From contig CAJGDQ010000027.1 in NCBI GenBank assembly GCA_904502215.1, positions 1 to 10,691 on the forward strand: 10,691 nt of DNA. Reading direction: 5' to 3'. The DNA comes from Clostridiaceae bacterium (GTDB lineage Bacteria > Bacillota > Clostridia > Oscillospirales > Acutalibacteraceae). A program made the translations under genes and the position numbers. Shown one piece after another: positions 1 to 6,154 of this stretch (the stretch's first letter is position 1; every line of letters starts with the position of its first letter). The notes below the pieces were generated by a model. The model saw only the letters and a program-made list of their open reading frames with translations, was not told the origin of the DNA and ran no database searches.

Positions 1-354
1 AGACACTGCCTTAGCATCAGGAAAAACCTTTTTAGCGGCAATGTTTGCAAAAGCTCCGTGGGTTCCGCTAAAAGCCACCCTCATCCCCTCAAGCAATTTA
101 TGTTGGAAATTTTTAGAGATATCCATATTGCTTTGCAAAAAATTTATATAATAAGATTTAAGTTCATTATTTCTTATAAACTCGCTGTTTTTGGCGATTA
201 TCTCGGCCTCACGGGAAGAATCTTCAACCTGCAAACCCTGTTCCTTTTTATACTCAGCAACAAGGCGGACAGCCTCCATTCTCTCCTCAAAAAGCTCGGC
301 CATTTTCTTGTCAACTTTATTTATGGTTTGTCTTGCTTTTTCAAGCTTAGTCAT
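1..354 (-). CDS. pheA: Chorismate mutase / prephenate dehydratase (P-protein), N-terminal part, cut by the window edge
   Basis: Bifunctional enzyme of phenylalanine synthesis: chorismate to prephenate, then prephenate to phenylpyruvate. Only the first 118 residues are in the window. Residues 1-85 look like an AroQ-type chorismate mutase helical domain: KARQTINKVDKKMAELFEER, with Arg8, Asp15, Arg25 and Lys36 at the expected spacing. Residues 92-115 (RVAFSGTHGAFANIAAKKVF) match the start of the prephenate dehydratase domain, which in most members reads VAYxGxxGAFS. The catalytic TRF motif and the ACT domain would lie beyond position 1, so allosteric control cannot be judged. The ATG at 354 has an AGAGG ribosome binding site 8 bases upstream, inside the end of the preceding aminotransferase gene. 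Only 4 bases separate the two genes, so they are almost certainly co-transcribed and share the leader attenuator upstream. The family call is firm; completeness of the second domain is inferred. Confidence 0.88.
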   Translation of the reverse strand, partial: MTKLEKARQTINKVDKKMAELFEERMEAVRLVAEYKKEQGLQVEDSSREAEIIAKNSEFIRNNELKSYYINFLQSNMDISKNFQHKLLEGMRVAFSGTHGAFANIAAKKVFPDAKAVS

Positions 355-358
355 AACA

Positions 359-1546
359 TTAACCTCTATATTCCTCTATAAGTTTTTTGAAACCATCAAG
401 AGATTTTAAAATCATTTCGGTGCTAACGCAGTAGCTTATTCTAACATAGCCCTCGAAACCGAAATCATCGCCCGGAACTATTAGAATTTCATATTTCTTT
501 GCCCTCTCGCAAAAGGCATTTGCATCCTCTTCAGGAGATTTCATAAAGAGATAAAATGCACCATCGGGACGGGCAAGCTCGTAGCCATATTCAGTTAAGG
601 CATCATATAAAATATTGCGGTTTTTATCATAAATTTCAATATTTGCGGTTTTGCCCAAGTTTTCAGCAACGGTATACTGCAAAAGACTTGGCGCACAAAC
701 AAAGCCCAAGGCTCTTCCCGCACCGCAAACTGCCGCATAAACATCCGAGCAATTATTAACCTTCGGGGAAACAAATATATAGCCTATTCTCTCTCCCGGA
801 AGTGATAGGGATTTACTAAATGAATAGCAAACAAGAGTATTATCATAGTAATTCGGGATATACGGAACTTCTATTCCGCCATAAACCAATTCCCTATAAG
901 GTTCATCGGCAATAACATAAATCTCGGTTTTATATTCATTTTGCTTTCTCTCTAAAAGCTTTGAAAGCTCTATAATGGTTTCTTCGCTTAAAACAACTCC
1001 GCTTGGGTTGTTAGGAGAATTAACGATTATCGCCTTGGTTTTTTCATTTATAGCCTCTTGTAAAGCACTAAAATCTATTTGCAAATCTTCTTCACGGCAT
1101 TTAACTACCCGAACCTTAGCTCCCGCCTTTTCGGCAAAAACTCTATATTCGGGGAAAAACGGAGCTAAAACGATTACCTCATCACCATCTCTTACTAAAG
1201 CATTTAACGAAATGGTAAGAGAAGCTGCAGCTCCGCAGGTCATATATATAAGGTCGGCACCGGAAGCTGCGCCAAATCTATTCTTAATATCCTCAGCAAT
1301 AGCGCTTCTAACCGATAAATCACCCTGAGCCGAGGTGTATCCGTGAAGCTTAACGGGGTCCTTTTCGTTTATAAGGCGAAGCATTGTTTCCTTAACAACA
1401 TCGGGAGCAGGAATACTTGGGTTTCCGAGAGAAAAATCAAAAACATTCTCAGCTCCTATCTCCTGCCTTCTTTTATTGCCGTATTCAAATATTTCTCTTA
1501 TTACCGAACGCTTTTTACCAAGCTCCATCATTTTTTCGGATATCAT
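359..1546 (-). CDS. PLP-dependent class I/II aminotransferase, probably acting in aromatic amino acid synthesis
   Basis: A 395-residue fold-type I aminotransferase of the aspartate aminotransferase superfamily, cytosolic. Visible motifs are NSPNNPSG (176-183), ADEPYRELVYGG (213-224, with the PLP-ring Asp214 and Tyr217), YSFSKSLSLPGERIGY (241-256, with the Schiff-base Lys245 and Arg253) and YVRISY (367-372, with the carboxylate-binding Arg369). The start is set at 1546 rather than the in-frame ATG at 1600. AAAGGAAG lies 6 bases upstream of 1546, while the 18 extra codons would be encoded by the stem, loop and U-tract of an intrinsic terminator. The gene sits 4 bases upstream of pheA and behind a leader peptide rich in Phe and Tyr. 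I therefore infer that it transaminates phenylpyruvate and/or 4-hydroxyphenylpyruvate, or prephenate. The family alone would also allow an aspartate or broad-specificity enzyme. Confidence 0.87.
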   Translation of the reverse strand: MISEKMMELGKKRSVIREIFEYGNKRRQEIGAENVFDFSLGNPSIPAPDVVKETMLRLINEKDPVKLHGYTSAQGDLSVRSAIAEDIKNRFGAASGADLIYMTCGAAASLTISLNALVRDGDEVIVLAPFFPEYRVFAEKAGAKVRVVKCREEDLQIDFSALQEAINEKTKAIIVNSPNNPSGVVLSEETIIELSKLLERKQNEYKTEIYVIADEPYRELVYGGIEVPYIPNYYDNTLVCYSFSKSLSLPGERIGYIFVSPKVNNCSDVYAAVCGAGRALGFVCAPSLLQYTVAENLGKTANIEIYDKNRNILYDALTEYGYELARPDGAFYLFMKSPEEDANAFCERAKKYEILIVPGDDFGFEGYVRISYCVSTEMILKSLDGFKKLIEEYRG

Positions 1547-1552
1547 AAAAAA

Positions 1553-1560
1553 CTTCCTTT
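1553..1560 (-). promoter_or_regulatory. Ribosome binding site that fixes the aminotransferase start
   Basis: AAAGGAAG on the minus strand, 6 bases before the ATG at 1546. It lies just past the U-tract of the leader terminator, so the gene is translated only from transcripts that read through. No comparable site precedes the in-frame ATG at 1600. Confidence 0.75.
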
Positions 1561-1565
1561 CATAA

Positions 1566-1615
1566 TATAAAAACCCGCAATTCGAAATGCCAAAAAGCAT
1601 GACGAACAGCGGGCT
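1566..1615 (-). terminator. Leader intrinsic terminator (attenuator) ahead of the aminotransferase-pheA operon
   Basis: On the minus strand AGCCCGC (1609-1615) pairs with GCGGGTT (1572-1578). Inside this, after a TG/TT internal loop, TTCG pairs with CGAA. After a TC/TT loop, ATGC then pairs with GCAT around a TTTTTG loop. The closing arm runs directly into a T-rich tract (TTTTTATATT). The stem is GC-rich at its base and has three helical parts, all self-complementary. It lies between a translated leader peptide and the structural gene, as expected for an attenuator. Confidence 0.82.
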
Positions 1616-1664
1616 GAATGTTATCAGAATAAGCTAATGCTTAGTCGGTGCACAGACAGTCCGC
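1609..1664 (-). promoter_or_regulatory. Candidate antiterminator pairing in the leader RNA
   Basis: GCGGACTG (1657-1664, spanning codons 14-16 of the leader peptide) can pair with CAGCCCGC (1609-1616). Seven of eight positions are Watson-Crick pairs, with one A-C mismatch, and a G-U extension is possible. The second strand includes the whole CCCGC arm of the terminator stem, so the two structures are mutually exclusive. A ribosome stalled at Phe7 or Phe9 should leave 1657-1664 free, while one at the leader stop codon should cover it. The pairing was found by eye; no folding energy was computed. Confidence 0.5.
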
Positions 1665-1703
1665 CTCGGTATAATAAAATCGAAAATCATATTTACCGAA
1701 CAT
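1641..1703 (-). CDS. Leader peptide, 20 residues, rich in Phe and Tyr
   Basis: A short ORF that begins MFGKYDFRFYY and ends with TEADCLCTD and TAA. Phe is at residues 2, 7 and 9 and Tyr at 5, 10 and 11, so 6 of the 10 residues after the start are Phe or Tyr. It has a good ribosome binding site (AAAAAGGGG, 8 bases before the ATG) and begins about 25 bases after the predicted transcription start. A terminator follows its stop codon. These are the hallmarks of a leader peptide whose translation speed senses charged tRNA-Phe and tRNA-Tyr. The peptide itself probably has no function beyond regulation. By analogy it resembles the role of enterobacterial pheL, but the sequences are not alike, so no symbol is given. 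Confidence 0.78.
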   Translation of the reverse strand: MFGKYDFRFYYTEADCLCTD

Positions 1704-1713
1704 TCTGTCCACC
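1647..1713 (-). promoter_or_regulatory. Candidate leader structure covering the leader-peptide ribosome binding site
   Basis: Two nested pairings are visible. The inner hairpin at 1666-1699 pairs TCGGTAAATA with TATTATACCGA: 10 pairs with one bulged A. The outer pairing joins GGTGGACAG (1705-1713, part of the leader ribosome binding site) with CTGTC and CACC (1647-1659), separated by a 4-base TGTG bulge. The outer helix uses three bases of the candidate antiterminator strand, so it would favour termination when the leader is not translated. This is inference from base complementarity only. Confidence 0.4.
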
Positions 1714-1734
1714 CCTTTTTCAAAAACTAAATGT

Positions 1735-1763
1735 ATTTTAACTCAAAAAATGGCATTTGTCAA
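1735..1763 (-). promoter_or_regulatory. Sigma-A type promoter for the leader-aminotransferase-pheA operon
   Basis: The -35 box is TTGACA (1758-1763, exact consensus), followed by a 17-base spacer and a -10 box TAAAAT (1735-1740, five of six consensus bases). Transcription should start near 1728, giving a leader of about 180 bases before the aminotransferase start. This is the best promoter in the window. Confidence 0.85.
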
Positions 1764-1774
1764 CCGATTTTCGC

Positions 1775-1796
1775 AAAAAACTTTAATTATTTAAAG
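1775..1796 (-). terminator. AT-rich intrinsic terminator candidate after the mreB-like gene
   Basis: CTTTAA (1791-1796) pairs with TTAAAG (1781-1786) around a 4-base loop, followed by six T residues (1775-1780) on the minus strand. It begins 8 bases after the mreB stop codon and sits just upstream of the next promoter, which is where a terminator is expected. The stem has only one G-C pair, so it may be weak. Confidence 0.5.
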
Positions 1797-1804
1797 CGTT
1801 AAAC

Positions 1805-2827
1805 TCATTCTACCTCTAATTCCTTAATAGAACGAAGCTGATAGTCAATATTTTTGAGTAATTCGGGCTTCTTAAGAGCCACTGCCGCACCCTTAACAAC
1901 ACTGTATTTCGGGTCGTCAAGCAAGGTAACCTTAACCCCGATATAATTTGAGATTTTATCAACCAAACCGAAAAGCTGAGCTCCGCCACCCGTTAAATAC
2001 ATTCCATCGGTTGTAATATCTGCAACAAGGTCGGGGTCGGTTTTATTAAGAACCTCACGAATAGCGTTGCAAATAGTATCAACAGTATCACTTATTGCCT
2101 CATAAACCTCACTGCTTGAAATTTCAAAGCTCTCGGGAAGCCCTGTGAAAACATTTCTTCCCTTTGCAACCATAGCAACCTCTATATTTCTCGGCACTGC
2201 CGTTCCAACCTTAATCTTAATTTCCTCAGCTGTTAGAGGACCTATTTCAATATTATATTCTTTTCTGACATAACGGATAATTTGAGCATCTAAATCAAGG
2301 GATGCTGTTTTAAAGGAATCGCAAGCCGCTATACCTCCCATTGAAACAACTGCTATATCGGTTGTTCCGGCGCCGATATCAACAATAAGTGTTCCATGGG
2401 GTGCTGAAAAATCAAGGCCTAAAGAAAAGGCTATCGCCAAAGGACTTTCAATAACCGATATATTTCTGCCCCCTGCCGATTCAATAACATTAGCAAGAGA
2501 ATGGTGTTGAAGCTCGGTAAGACCGGCGGGCAAGGTTGCCATAATTCTCGGTCTTAAAATTTTATTTCCAAAAGCCTCTTGCATATAGTTTTTAAGCATC
2601 TCTTCGGCAACACCGTAATCAGAGATAACCCCTCTTTCAATCGGGCTTATGCAAGTAAGGCTCTCGGGAGTTCTTCCAAGAGTTTGCTTTGCCTTTTCAC
2701 CAAAATATATAGGCTCCCAGGTTTCAGCATCAACCGTTACAATATTAGGAAGCTCAAGAACAACCTTTGAACTTGAAAATATAACCGTTTTAGAAGTGCC
2801 TAAATCTATTCCTATATCAGTTGCCAT
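1805..2827 (-). CDS. MreB/Mbl-family actin-like protein, divergent
   Basis: A 340-residue bacterial actin homologue. This family polymerises at the membrane and guides cell-wall synthesis along the cell cylinder. Visible motifs are the phosphate-1 loop DIGIDLGTSKT (4-13), the ISDY segment (68-71), the VIESPLAIA segment (125-133), the phosphate-2 loop IVDIGAGTTDIAV (148-160) and the adenosine motif LTGGGAQLFGL (278-288). Length matches the family (about 330-345). The ATG at 2827 is preferred over an in-frame GTG at 2836, because AAAAAGGG lies immediately upstream of and partly within that GTG. The start overlaps the end of the ComF-like gene by 11 bases, so translation is probably coupled. ESP where MreB and Mbl usually have EEP, and the lack of mreC or mreD alongside, suggest an accessory paralogue rather than the principal MreB. 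That last point is inference. Confidence 0.88.
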   Translation of the reverse strand: MATDIGIDLGTSKTVIFSSSKVVLELPNIVTVDAETWEPIYFGEKAKQTLGRTPESLTCISPIERGVISDYGVAEEMLKNYMQEAFGNKILRPRIMATLPAGLTELQHHSLANVIESAGGRNISVIESPLAIAFSLGLDFSAPHGTLIVDIGAGTTDIAVVSMGGIAACDSFKTASLDLDAQIIRYVRKEYNIEIGPLTAEEIKIKVGTAVPRNIEVAMVAKGRNVFTGLPESFEISSSEVYEAISDTVDTICNAIREVLNKTDPDLVADITTDGMYLTGGGAQLFGLVDKISNYIGVKVTLLDDPKYSVVKGAAVALKKPELLKNIDYQLRSIKELEVE

Positions 2828-3542
2828 TATTTTCACCCTTTTTCTTATTTCTATCTATTCCTCGGCTCATAACGCCTGTCACACAATAAACCCTCTCGGC
2901 TCCTGCAAATAAGAGTTGCTTTGAACATTCATCGAGAGTTGCTCCCGTTGTTTTAATATCATCAACCAATAAAATTGTTTTGCCCGAAAGATTTTTATTG
3001 CAAAAATAAACATCCTTAACATTTTCCAATCTTTCTTTTGGATGAAGCTTGTGCTGAGGCTTTTTCTTTTTATGACTTAAAAGCAGCTCAGAAAATTTTA
3101 TACCCAGCTTTTCGGCAATACCCTTTGCTAAAAGCTCACTATGGTTAAAGCCCTTTTTAAGCCTGTCCCTTTTAAACATCGGAACAAAGCATACCTCATC
3201 AAATTCTATATCATAAAAGTTTTGTTTTATAGCTAAGGTCATTTCGTTTATAAAAAAATTTGCGATAGCTTCTCTCTTGCCAATCTTAAAGGCATAAAGT
3301 GCTTTTCTGGCTATCCCTTCATTATAGAAAGGCGCAATAATAGCATTAAATCGATAAACCCGCCTTTTGCACTCGCATCTTTTCTTCATATTTCCGCATT
3401 TAATGCAAATTTTGTCATTGGCTGTTCTTTCTATCATTTCATAGCAATAATCGCAAAGAAACTCGCCCTCTTCTATAATATCACTGCAGGAAACACAAAC
3501 ATTTGGAAATAAAACCGAAATTAAGCTTTTAAAAATTTTCAC
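2817..3542 (-). CDS. comFC: ComF family protein (ComFC-like phosphoribosyltransferase-fold protein)
   Basis: A 241-residue protein of the ComFC/GntX type, linked in Firmicutes to DNA uptake and recombination after transformation. Two zinc-ribbon knuckles are visible at the N terminus: Cys16/19 with Cys30/33, and Cys46/49 with Cys56/58. The conserved segment FVPMFKRDRLKKGFNHSELL (119-138) follows. The PRPP-binding loop is ILLVDDIKTTGATLD (190-204). Length is typical of the family. The start is a GTG at 3542, overlapping the end of recD2 by 14 bases; its ribosome binding site is modest (AAAAGG, 9 bases upstream), which fits translational coupling. It sits between recD2 and an mreB-like gene. 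Whether the organism is naturally competent cannot be told from this window. The symbol is by family resemblance. Confidence 0.88.
   Translation of the reverse strand: MKIFKSLISVLFPNVCVSCSDIIEEGEFLCDYCYEMIERTANDKICIKCGNMKKRCECKRRVYRFNAIIAPFYNEGIARKALYAFKIGKREAIANFFINEMTLAIKQNFYDIEFDEVCFVPMFKRDRLKKGFNHSELLAKGIAEKLGIKFSELLLSHKKKKPQHKLHPKERLENVKDVYFCNKNLSGKTILLVDDIKTTGATLDECSKQLLFAGAERVYCVTGVMSRGIDRNKKKGENNGN
2834..2843 (-). promoter_or_regulatory. Ribosome binding site that fixes the mreB-like start
   Basis: AAAAAGGGTG on the minus strand, about 6 bases before the ATG at 2827. The alternative GTG start at 2836 lies inside this site, which makes that start unlikely. Confidence 0.65.
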
Positions 3543-5745
3543 TTCTTATTGCCTTTTCTATAAAAGTTTTGAGCATTGTATACCTTAGGGTTTTGCGGTC
3601 ATTCTCAACCATTTCATCCCAAACCCTTTCGTTTCCAACGGCTATCAGCAAATTCTTAGCCCTGGTAACCGCAGTATAGAGCAAATTGCGGTATTTAAGC
3701 TTTCCGGGAATATCGGATAAGGGCAATATAACACAATTATATTCGCTTCCCTGACTTTTATGAACCGTTACAGCATAAGCCAATTCCAACTGTCCTAAAT
3801 CCTCCGAAAAATATGTAGCTTCCTTATCATCAAAGCGCACCTTTAAAATGCCGCCTCTTAAATCAATCTCGGTTATAAAACCAACATCGCCGTTAAAAAT
3901 TCCGCTGCCATATTCCCCATTATCCTTTTTAAACTGCAAATCATAATTATTCTTGATTTGCATAACCTTATCTCCCTCTCGAAGATAAAAGCCCTTAAAC
4001 TGAAGCTGAGGATTTCCTTTTTTATGAGGATTTAGTCTATCCTGCAAGATATTATTAATGTTAATCGTTCCTGTTTCAAGCATTCTTGATGGACAAAGAA
4101 TTTGAATGTCGGTCAAAGGATTTATCCCATACCTTGCAGGCAATCTTTCGGTTACAAGCTCAACAATAGTCCTAACCGCCGAATATTTATCCTCTCTTCT
4201 CATAAAGAAGCAGTCAGAAGTTTTATCTGAAAAATCGGCCTTTTCGCCCCTTATAATTGAATGGGCATTGGTTATTATTTTGCTCTTCTCAGCCTGACGG
4301 AAAACCTTATTGAGCCTAATAGCAGGAAAAGCCTCTGAGGCTAAAATATCGCCAAGCACATTACCGGCTCCAATGCTTGGTAACTGGTCTGAATCCCCTA
4401 CTAAAATTATTCGGCAAGAAAGCTTTAATGCCTTTAATAAATCATCAAACAAGAGACTATCAATCATAGATGCCTCATCAATGATTATAACCTCGCAGTC
4501 AAGAGGGTTTTTCTCATTTCTTGCGAAATGCCTTTGGTCGCCCTCGCCCCACTCAACCTCTAAAAGTCTATGAATGGTTTTGGCCTCTTTGCCTGTAAGC
4601 TCGGTCATTCTTTTGGCGGCTCTTCCTGTTGGAGCCGCAAGCTCAATATCAAGATTTCGGTTTTCGAAAAGCTTTATAATAGCGTTAAGAGTAGTCGTCT
4701 TTCCCGTTCCGGGGCCACCCGTTAAAATCAAAATACCATTTTGAAAAGCTTCAAAAATCGCCTGTTTTTGCAATTCCTCAAACTTTATACCAAGCTTTCT
4801 TTCAACATTCTCAATCTCAAGCTCATCAACCGTAACAGACGGATTTATATATCTCTTAACCGATAAAAGCCTTGCAGCAATATGCTGTTCAGCCGAATAA
4901 AAGCTTGGAAGAGCTATATATTCTTTACCATCGATAGTATCACTAATCAAGCGAAAGCTTTGGATTAATCTATCACAGCAAATTTCAACCGTGCTCTCTT
5001 TGCATTCGAGCAAACGGCAGGCAACATTTATAAATTTATCCCTCGGCAAACAGCTATGTCCGTTAGCAAGATTTTTTCTAAGAACATATTCAAGTCCTGC
5101 CGAAACTCTCAGCTCATTATCCTTTTTGAAGTTAAGGTCTAAGGCTATATCCTCAGCCGTTTCAAAATGAAAGTCAAGACCTTCCTCGCAAAGAGTATAA
5201 GGATTTTTCTTTATGATATCGCAAGAATTGTTGCCAAATCTTCTGTAAATATTAAGGCATCTATCGGGAGAAACCTTATACTTTGAAAGAAAAAGCATAA
5301 TATCCCTGATGCCAAACTGTTTTTTATATTCTTCACTAATAGCCATAGCTTTGGCTAAGGTTATTCCCTTTATTGCAGTTAAATCTTCTGGTCTTTCGAG
5401 AATTATATCCAAGGTTTCGGCACCGAATTTTTCAACCAATTTGTTAGCAGTTGCGGGGCCTATACCCTTAATTGCGCCAGCCGATAAATATCTTAAAATA
5501 GCCGCCGCATTCTCGGGGGCTTTTCTTTCAAAAGAGGTTGCCGAAAATTGCTGACCATAGGTTGAATGAACTATAAACTTTCCATAAAACTCAGCAATAT
5601 CACCCTCGTTTAAAAAGGGCAATATTCCAACAACAGTTAGAATTTCCTTTTCTGTTTTAACCTCTGCAACAGTATATGAATTAACTTCATTTCGATAGGT
5701 AATCTTTTGCACTGTTCCCTTAATACTCTCAATATTTTCAGGCAT
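3529..5745 (-). CDS. recD2: RecD2 (RecD-like) superfamily 1B DNA helicase
   Basis: A 738-residue ATP-dependent 5'-3' DNA helicase of the RecD2/YrrC type, found in bacteria without a RecBCD partner for it and tied to repair and fork maintenance. The N-terminal OB-like region (about 1-75) is followed by helix-hairpin-helix repeats (about 85-135, with IKGIGPATA and IKGITLAKA). The helicase core carries Walker A GGPGTGKT (343-350), motif Ia APTGRAAKRM (371-380), Walker B IIDEAS (421-426), motif III GDSDQLPSIGAG (450-461), FRQ (482-484), the motif V region VTVHKSQGSEY (659-669) and motif VI YTAVTRAK (690-697). All key residues are present and the length is normal. The ATG at 5745 has a very strong AAGGAGG site 7 bases upstream. 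It lies 15 bases after a small membrane protein gene and overlaps the comF-like gene, so it is probably the second gene of a four-gene operon. Confidence 0.95.
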   Translation of the reverse strand: MPENIESIKGTVQKITYRNEVNSYTVAEVKTEKEILTVVGILPFLNEGDIAEFYGKFIVHSTYGQQFSATSFERKAPENAAAILRYLSAGAIKGIGPATANKLVEKFGAETLDIILERPEDLTAIKGITLAKAMAISEEYKKQFGIRDIMLFLSKYKVSPDRCLNIYRRFGNNSCDIIKKNPYTLCEEGLDFHFETAEDIALDLNFKKDNELRVSAGLEYVLRKNLANGHSCLPRDKFINVACRLLECKESTVEICCDRLIQSFRLISDTIDGKEYIALPSFYSAEQHIAARLLSVKRYINPSVTVDELEIENVERKLGIKFEELQKQAIFEAFQNGILILTGGPGTGKTTTLNAIIKLFENRNLDIELAAPTGRAAKRMTELTGKEAKTIHRLLEVEWGEGDQRHFARNEKNPLDCEVIIIDEASMIDSLLFDDLLKALKLSCRIILVGDSDQLPSIGAGNVLGDILASEAFPAIRLNKVFRQAEKSKIITNAHSIIRGEKADFSDKTSDCFFMRREDKYSAVRTIVELVTERLPARYGINPLTDIQILCPSRMLETGTININNILQDRLNPHKKGNPQLQFKGFYLREGDKVMQIKNNYDLQFKKDNGEYGSGIFNGDVGFITEIDLRGGILKVRFDDKEATYFSEDLGQLELAYAVTVHKSQGSEYNCVILPLSDIPGKLKYRNLLYTAVTRAKNLLIAVGNERVWDEMVENDRKTLRYTMLKTFIEKAIRSENF

Positions 5746-5760
5746 AAGATTACCTCCTTT

Positions 5761-6078
5761 TTAAAACTTCATTATATCCTTAAGCTCATTTTGATAACAC
5801 AAAGCTATATCATTTTTTAATGACAATTCCCTGCATTCCTCATAATCTTGCTCTTTTACCAAGTCGCAAAGCGCTATCAGGCTGTTATTTTTATGTAAAT
5901 ACTTTTCAGCAAAAAAGGCAATTTGCTGCTGCGGAAATTTTTCCTCAAGCAAAATCACGTTATAAACCTTAACTGTTCTTTGAGGCTTTAAAATCAAAAG
6001 CTTTAACCAATGCAAAATTTCCGAAATTCCTAAAACCAAAGGAACGATAGTTATTAAGAATAAAATTTTTTCCATCAT
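5761..6078 (-). CDS. Small membrane-anchored protein of unknown function
   Basis: A 105-residue protein I do not recognise. Residues 4-30 form one hydrophobic segment (ILFLITIVPLVLGISEIL and following), probably a signal anchor. After KPQRT comes a soluble alpha/beta-like domain of about 70 residues with a short hydrophobic strand (VKVYNVILLEE, 37-46) and two Cys-containing helices. Positive charge just after the hydrophobic stretch (KPQR) suggests the domain is cytoplasmic. It is likely a real gene: GGGAGG lies 7 bases before the first of two tandem ATG codons (6078 and 6075), and the gene sits tightly (15 bases) before recD2. It is the first gene of the recD2-comF-mreB unit. No function is proposed. 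Confidence 0.72.
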   Translation of the reverse strand: MMEKILFLITIVPLVLGISEILHWLKLLILKPQRTVKVYNVILLEEKFPQQQIAFFAEKYLHKNNSLIALCDLVKEQDYEECRELSLKNDIALCYQNELKDIMKF

Positions 6079-6095
6079 AGCAATTCCTCCCGTAT

Positions 6096-6124
6096 ATCCT
6101 ATGCGGAAGATTTTAAATTGCTAA
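6096..6124 (-). promoter_or_regulatory. Weak promoter candidate for the recD2 operon
   Basis: TTAGCA (6119-6124), a 17-base spacer and TAGGAT (6096-6101), each matching four of six consensus bases. It lies between the hairpin that ends the cdaA-cdaR unit and the strong ribosome binding site of the small membrane protein. The match is poor, and read-through from cdaR is an alternative source of transcription. Confidence 0.22.
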
Positions 6125-6129
6125 ATATG

Positions 6130-6149
6130 GGGCGGCTAAAGAGCCGCCC
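6130..6149 (-). terminator. GC-rich hairpin after cdaR, probable terminator
   Basis: GGGCGGCT and AGCCGCCC form a perfect 8-bp stem around a 4-base loop, five bases after the cdaR stop codon. On the minus strand the hairpin is followed by CATATTT rather than a clean T-tract, while the plus-strand side has a better T-rich tail. It could also act as an RNA-stabilising or partial terminator structure within a longer operon. Confidence 0.5.
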
Positions 6150-6154
6150 TTAGT

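Noticed and set aside
1547..1600. The in-frame 18-codon extension of the aminotransferase starting at the ATG at 1600.
   Set aside because: These codons fall inside the terminator stem, loop and T-tract. No ribosome binding site precedes 1600, while a good one precedes 1546.
1561..1735. A T-box riboswitch upstream of the aminotransferase-pheA operon.
   Set aside because: No T-box sequence of the AGGGTGGNACCGCG type and no room for a specifier stem in a leader of about 180 bases. The translated Phe/Tyr ORF explains the region better.
2828..2836. A GTG start at 2836 for the mreB-like gene.
   Set aside because: It lies within the AAAAAGGGTG ribosome binding site of the ATG at 2827.
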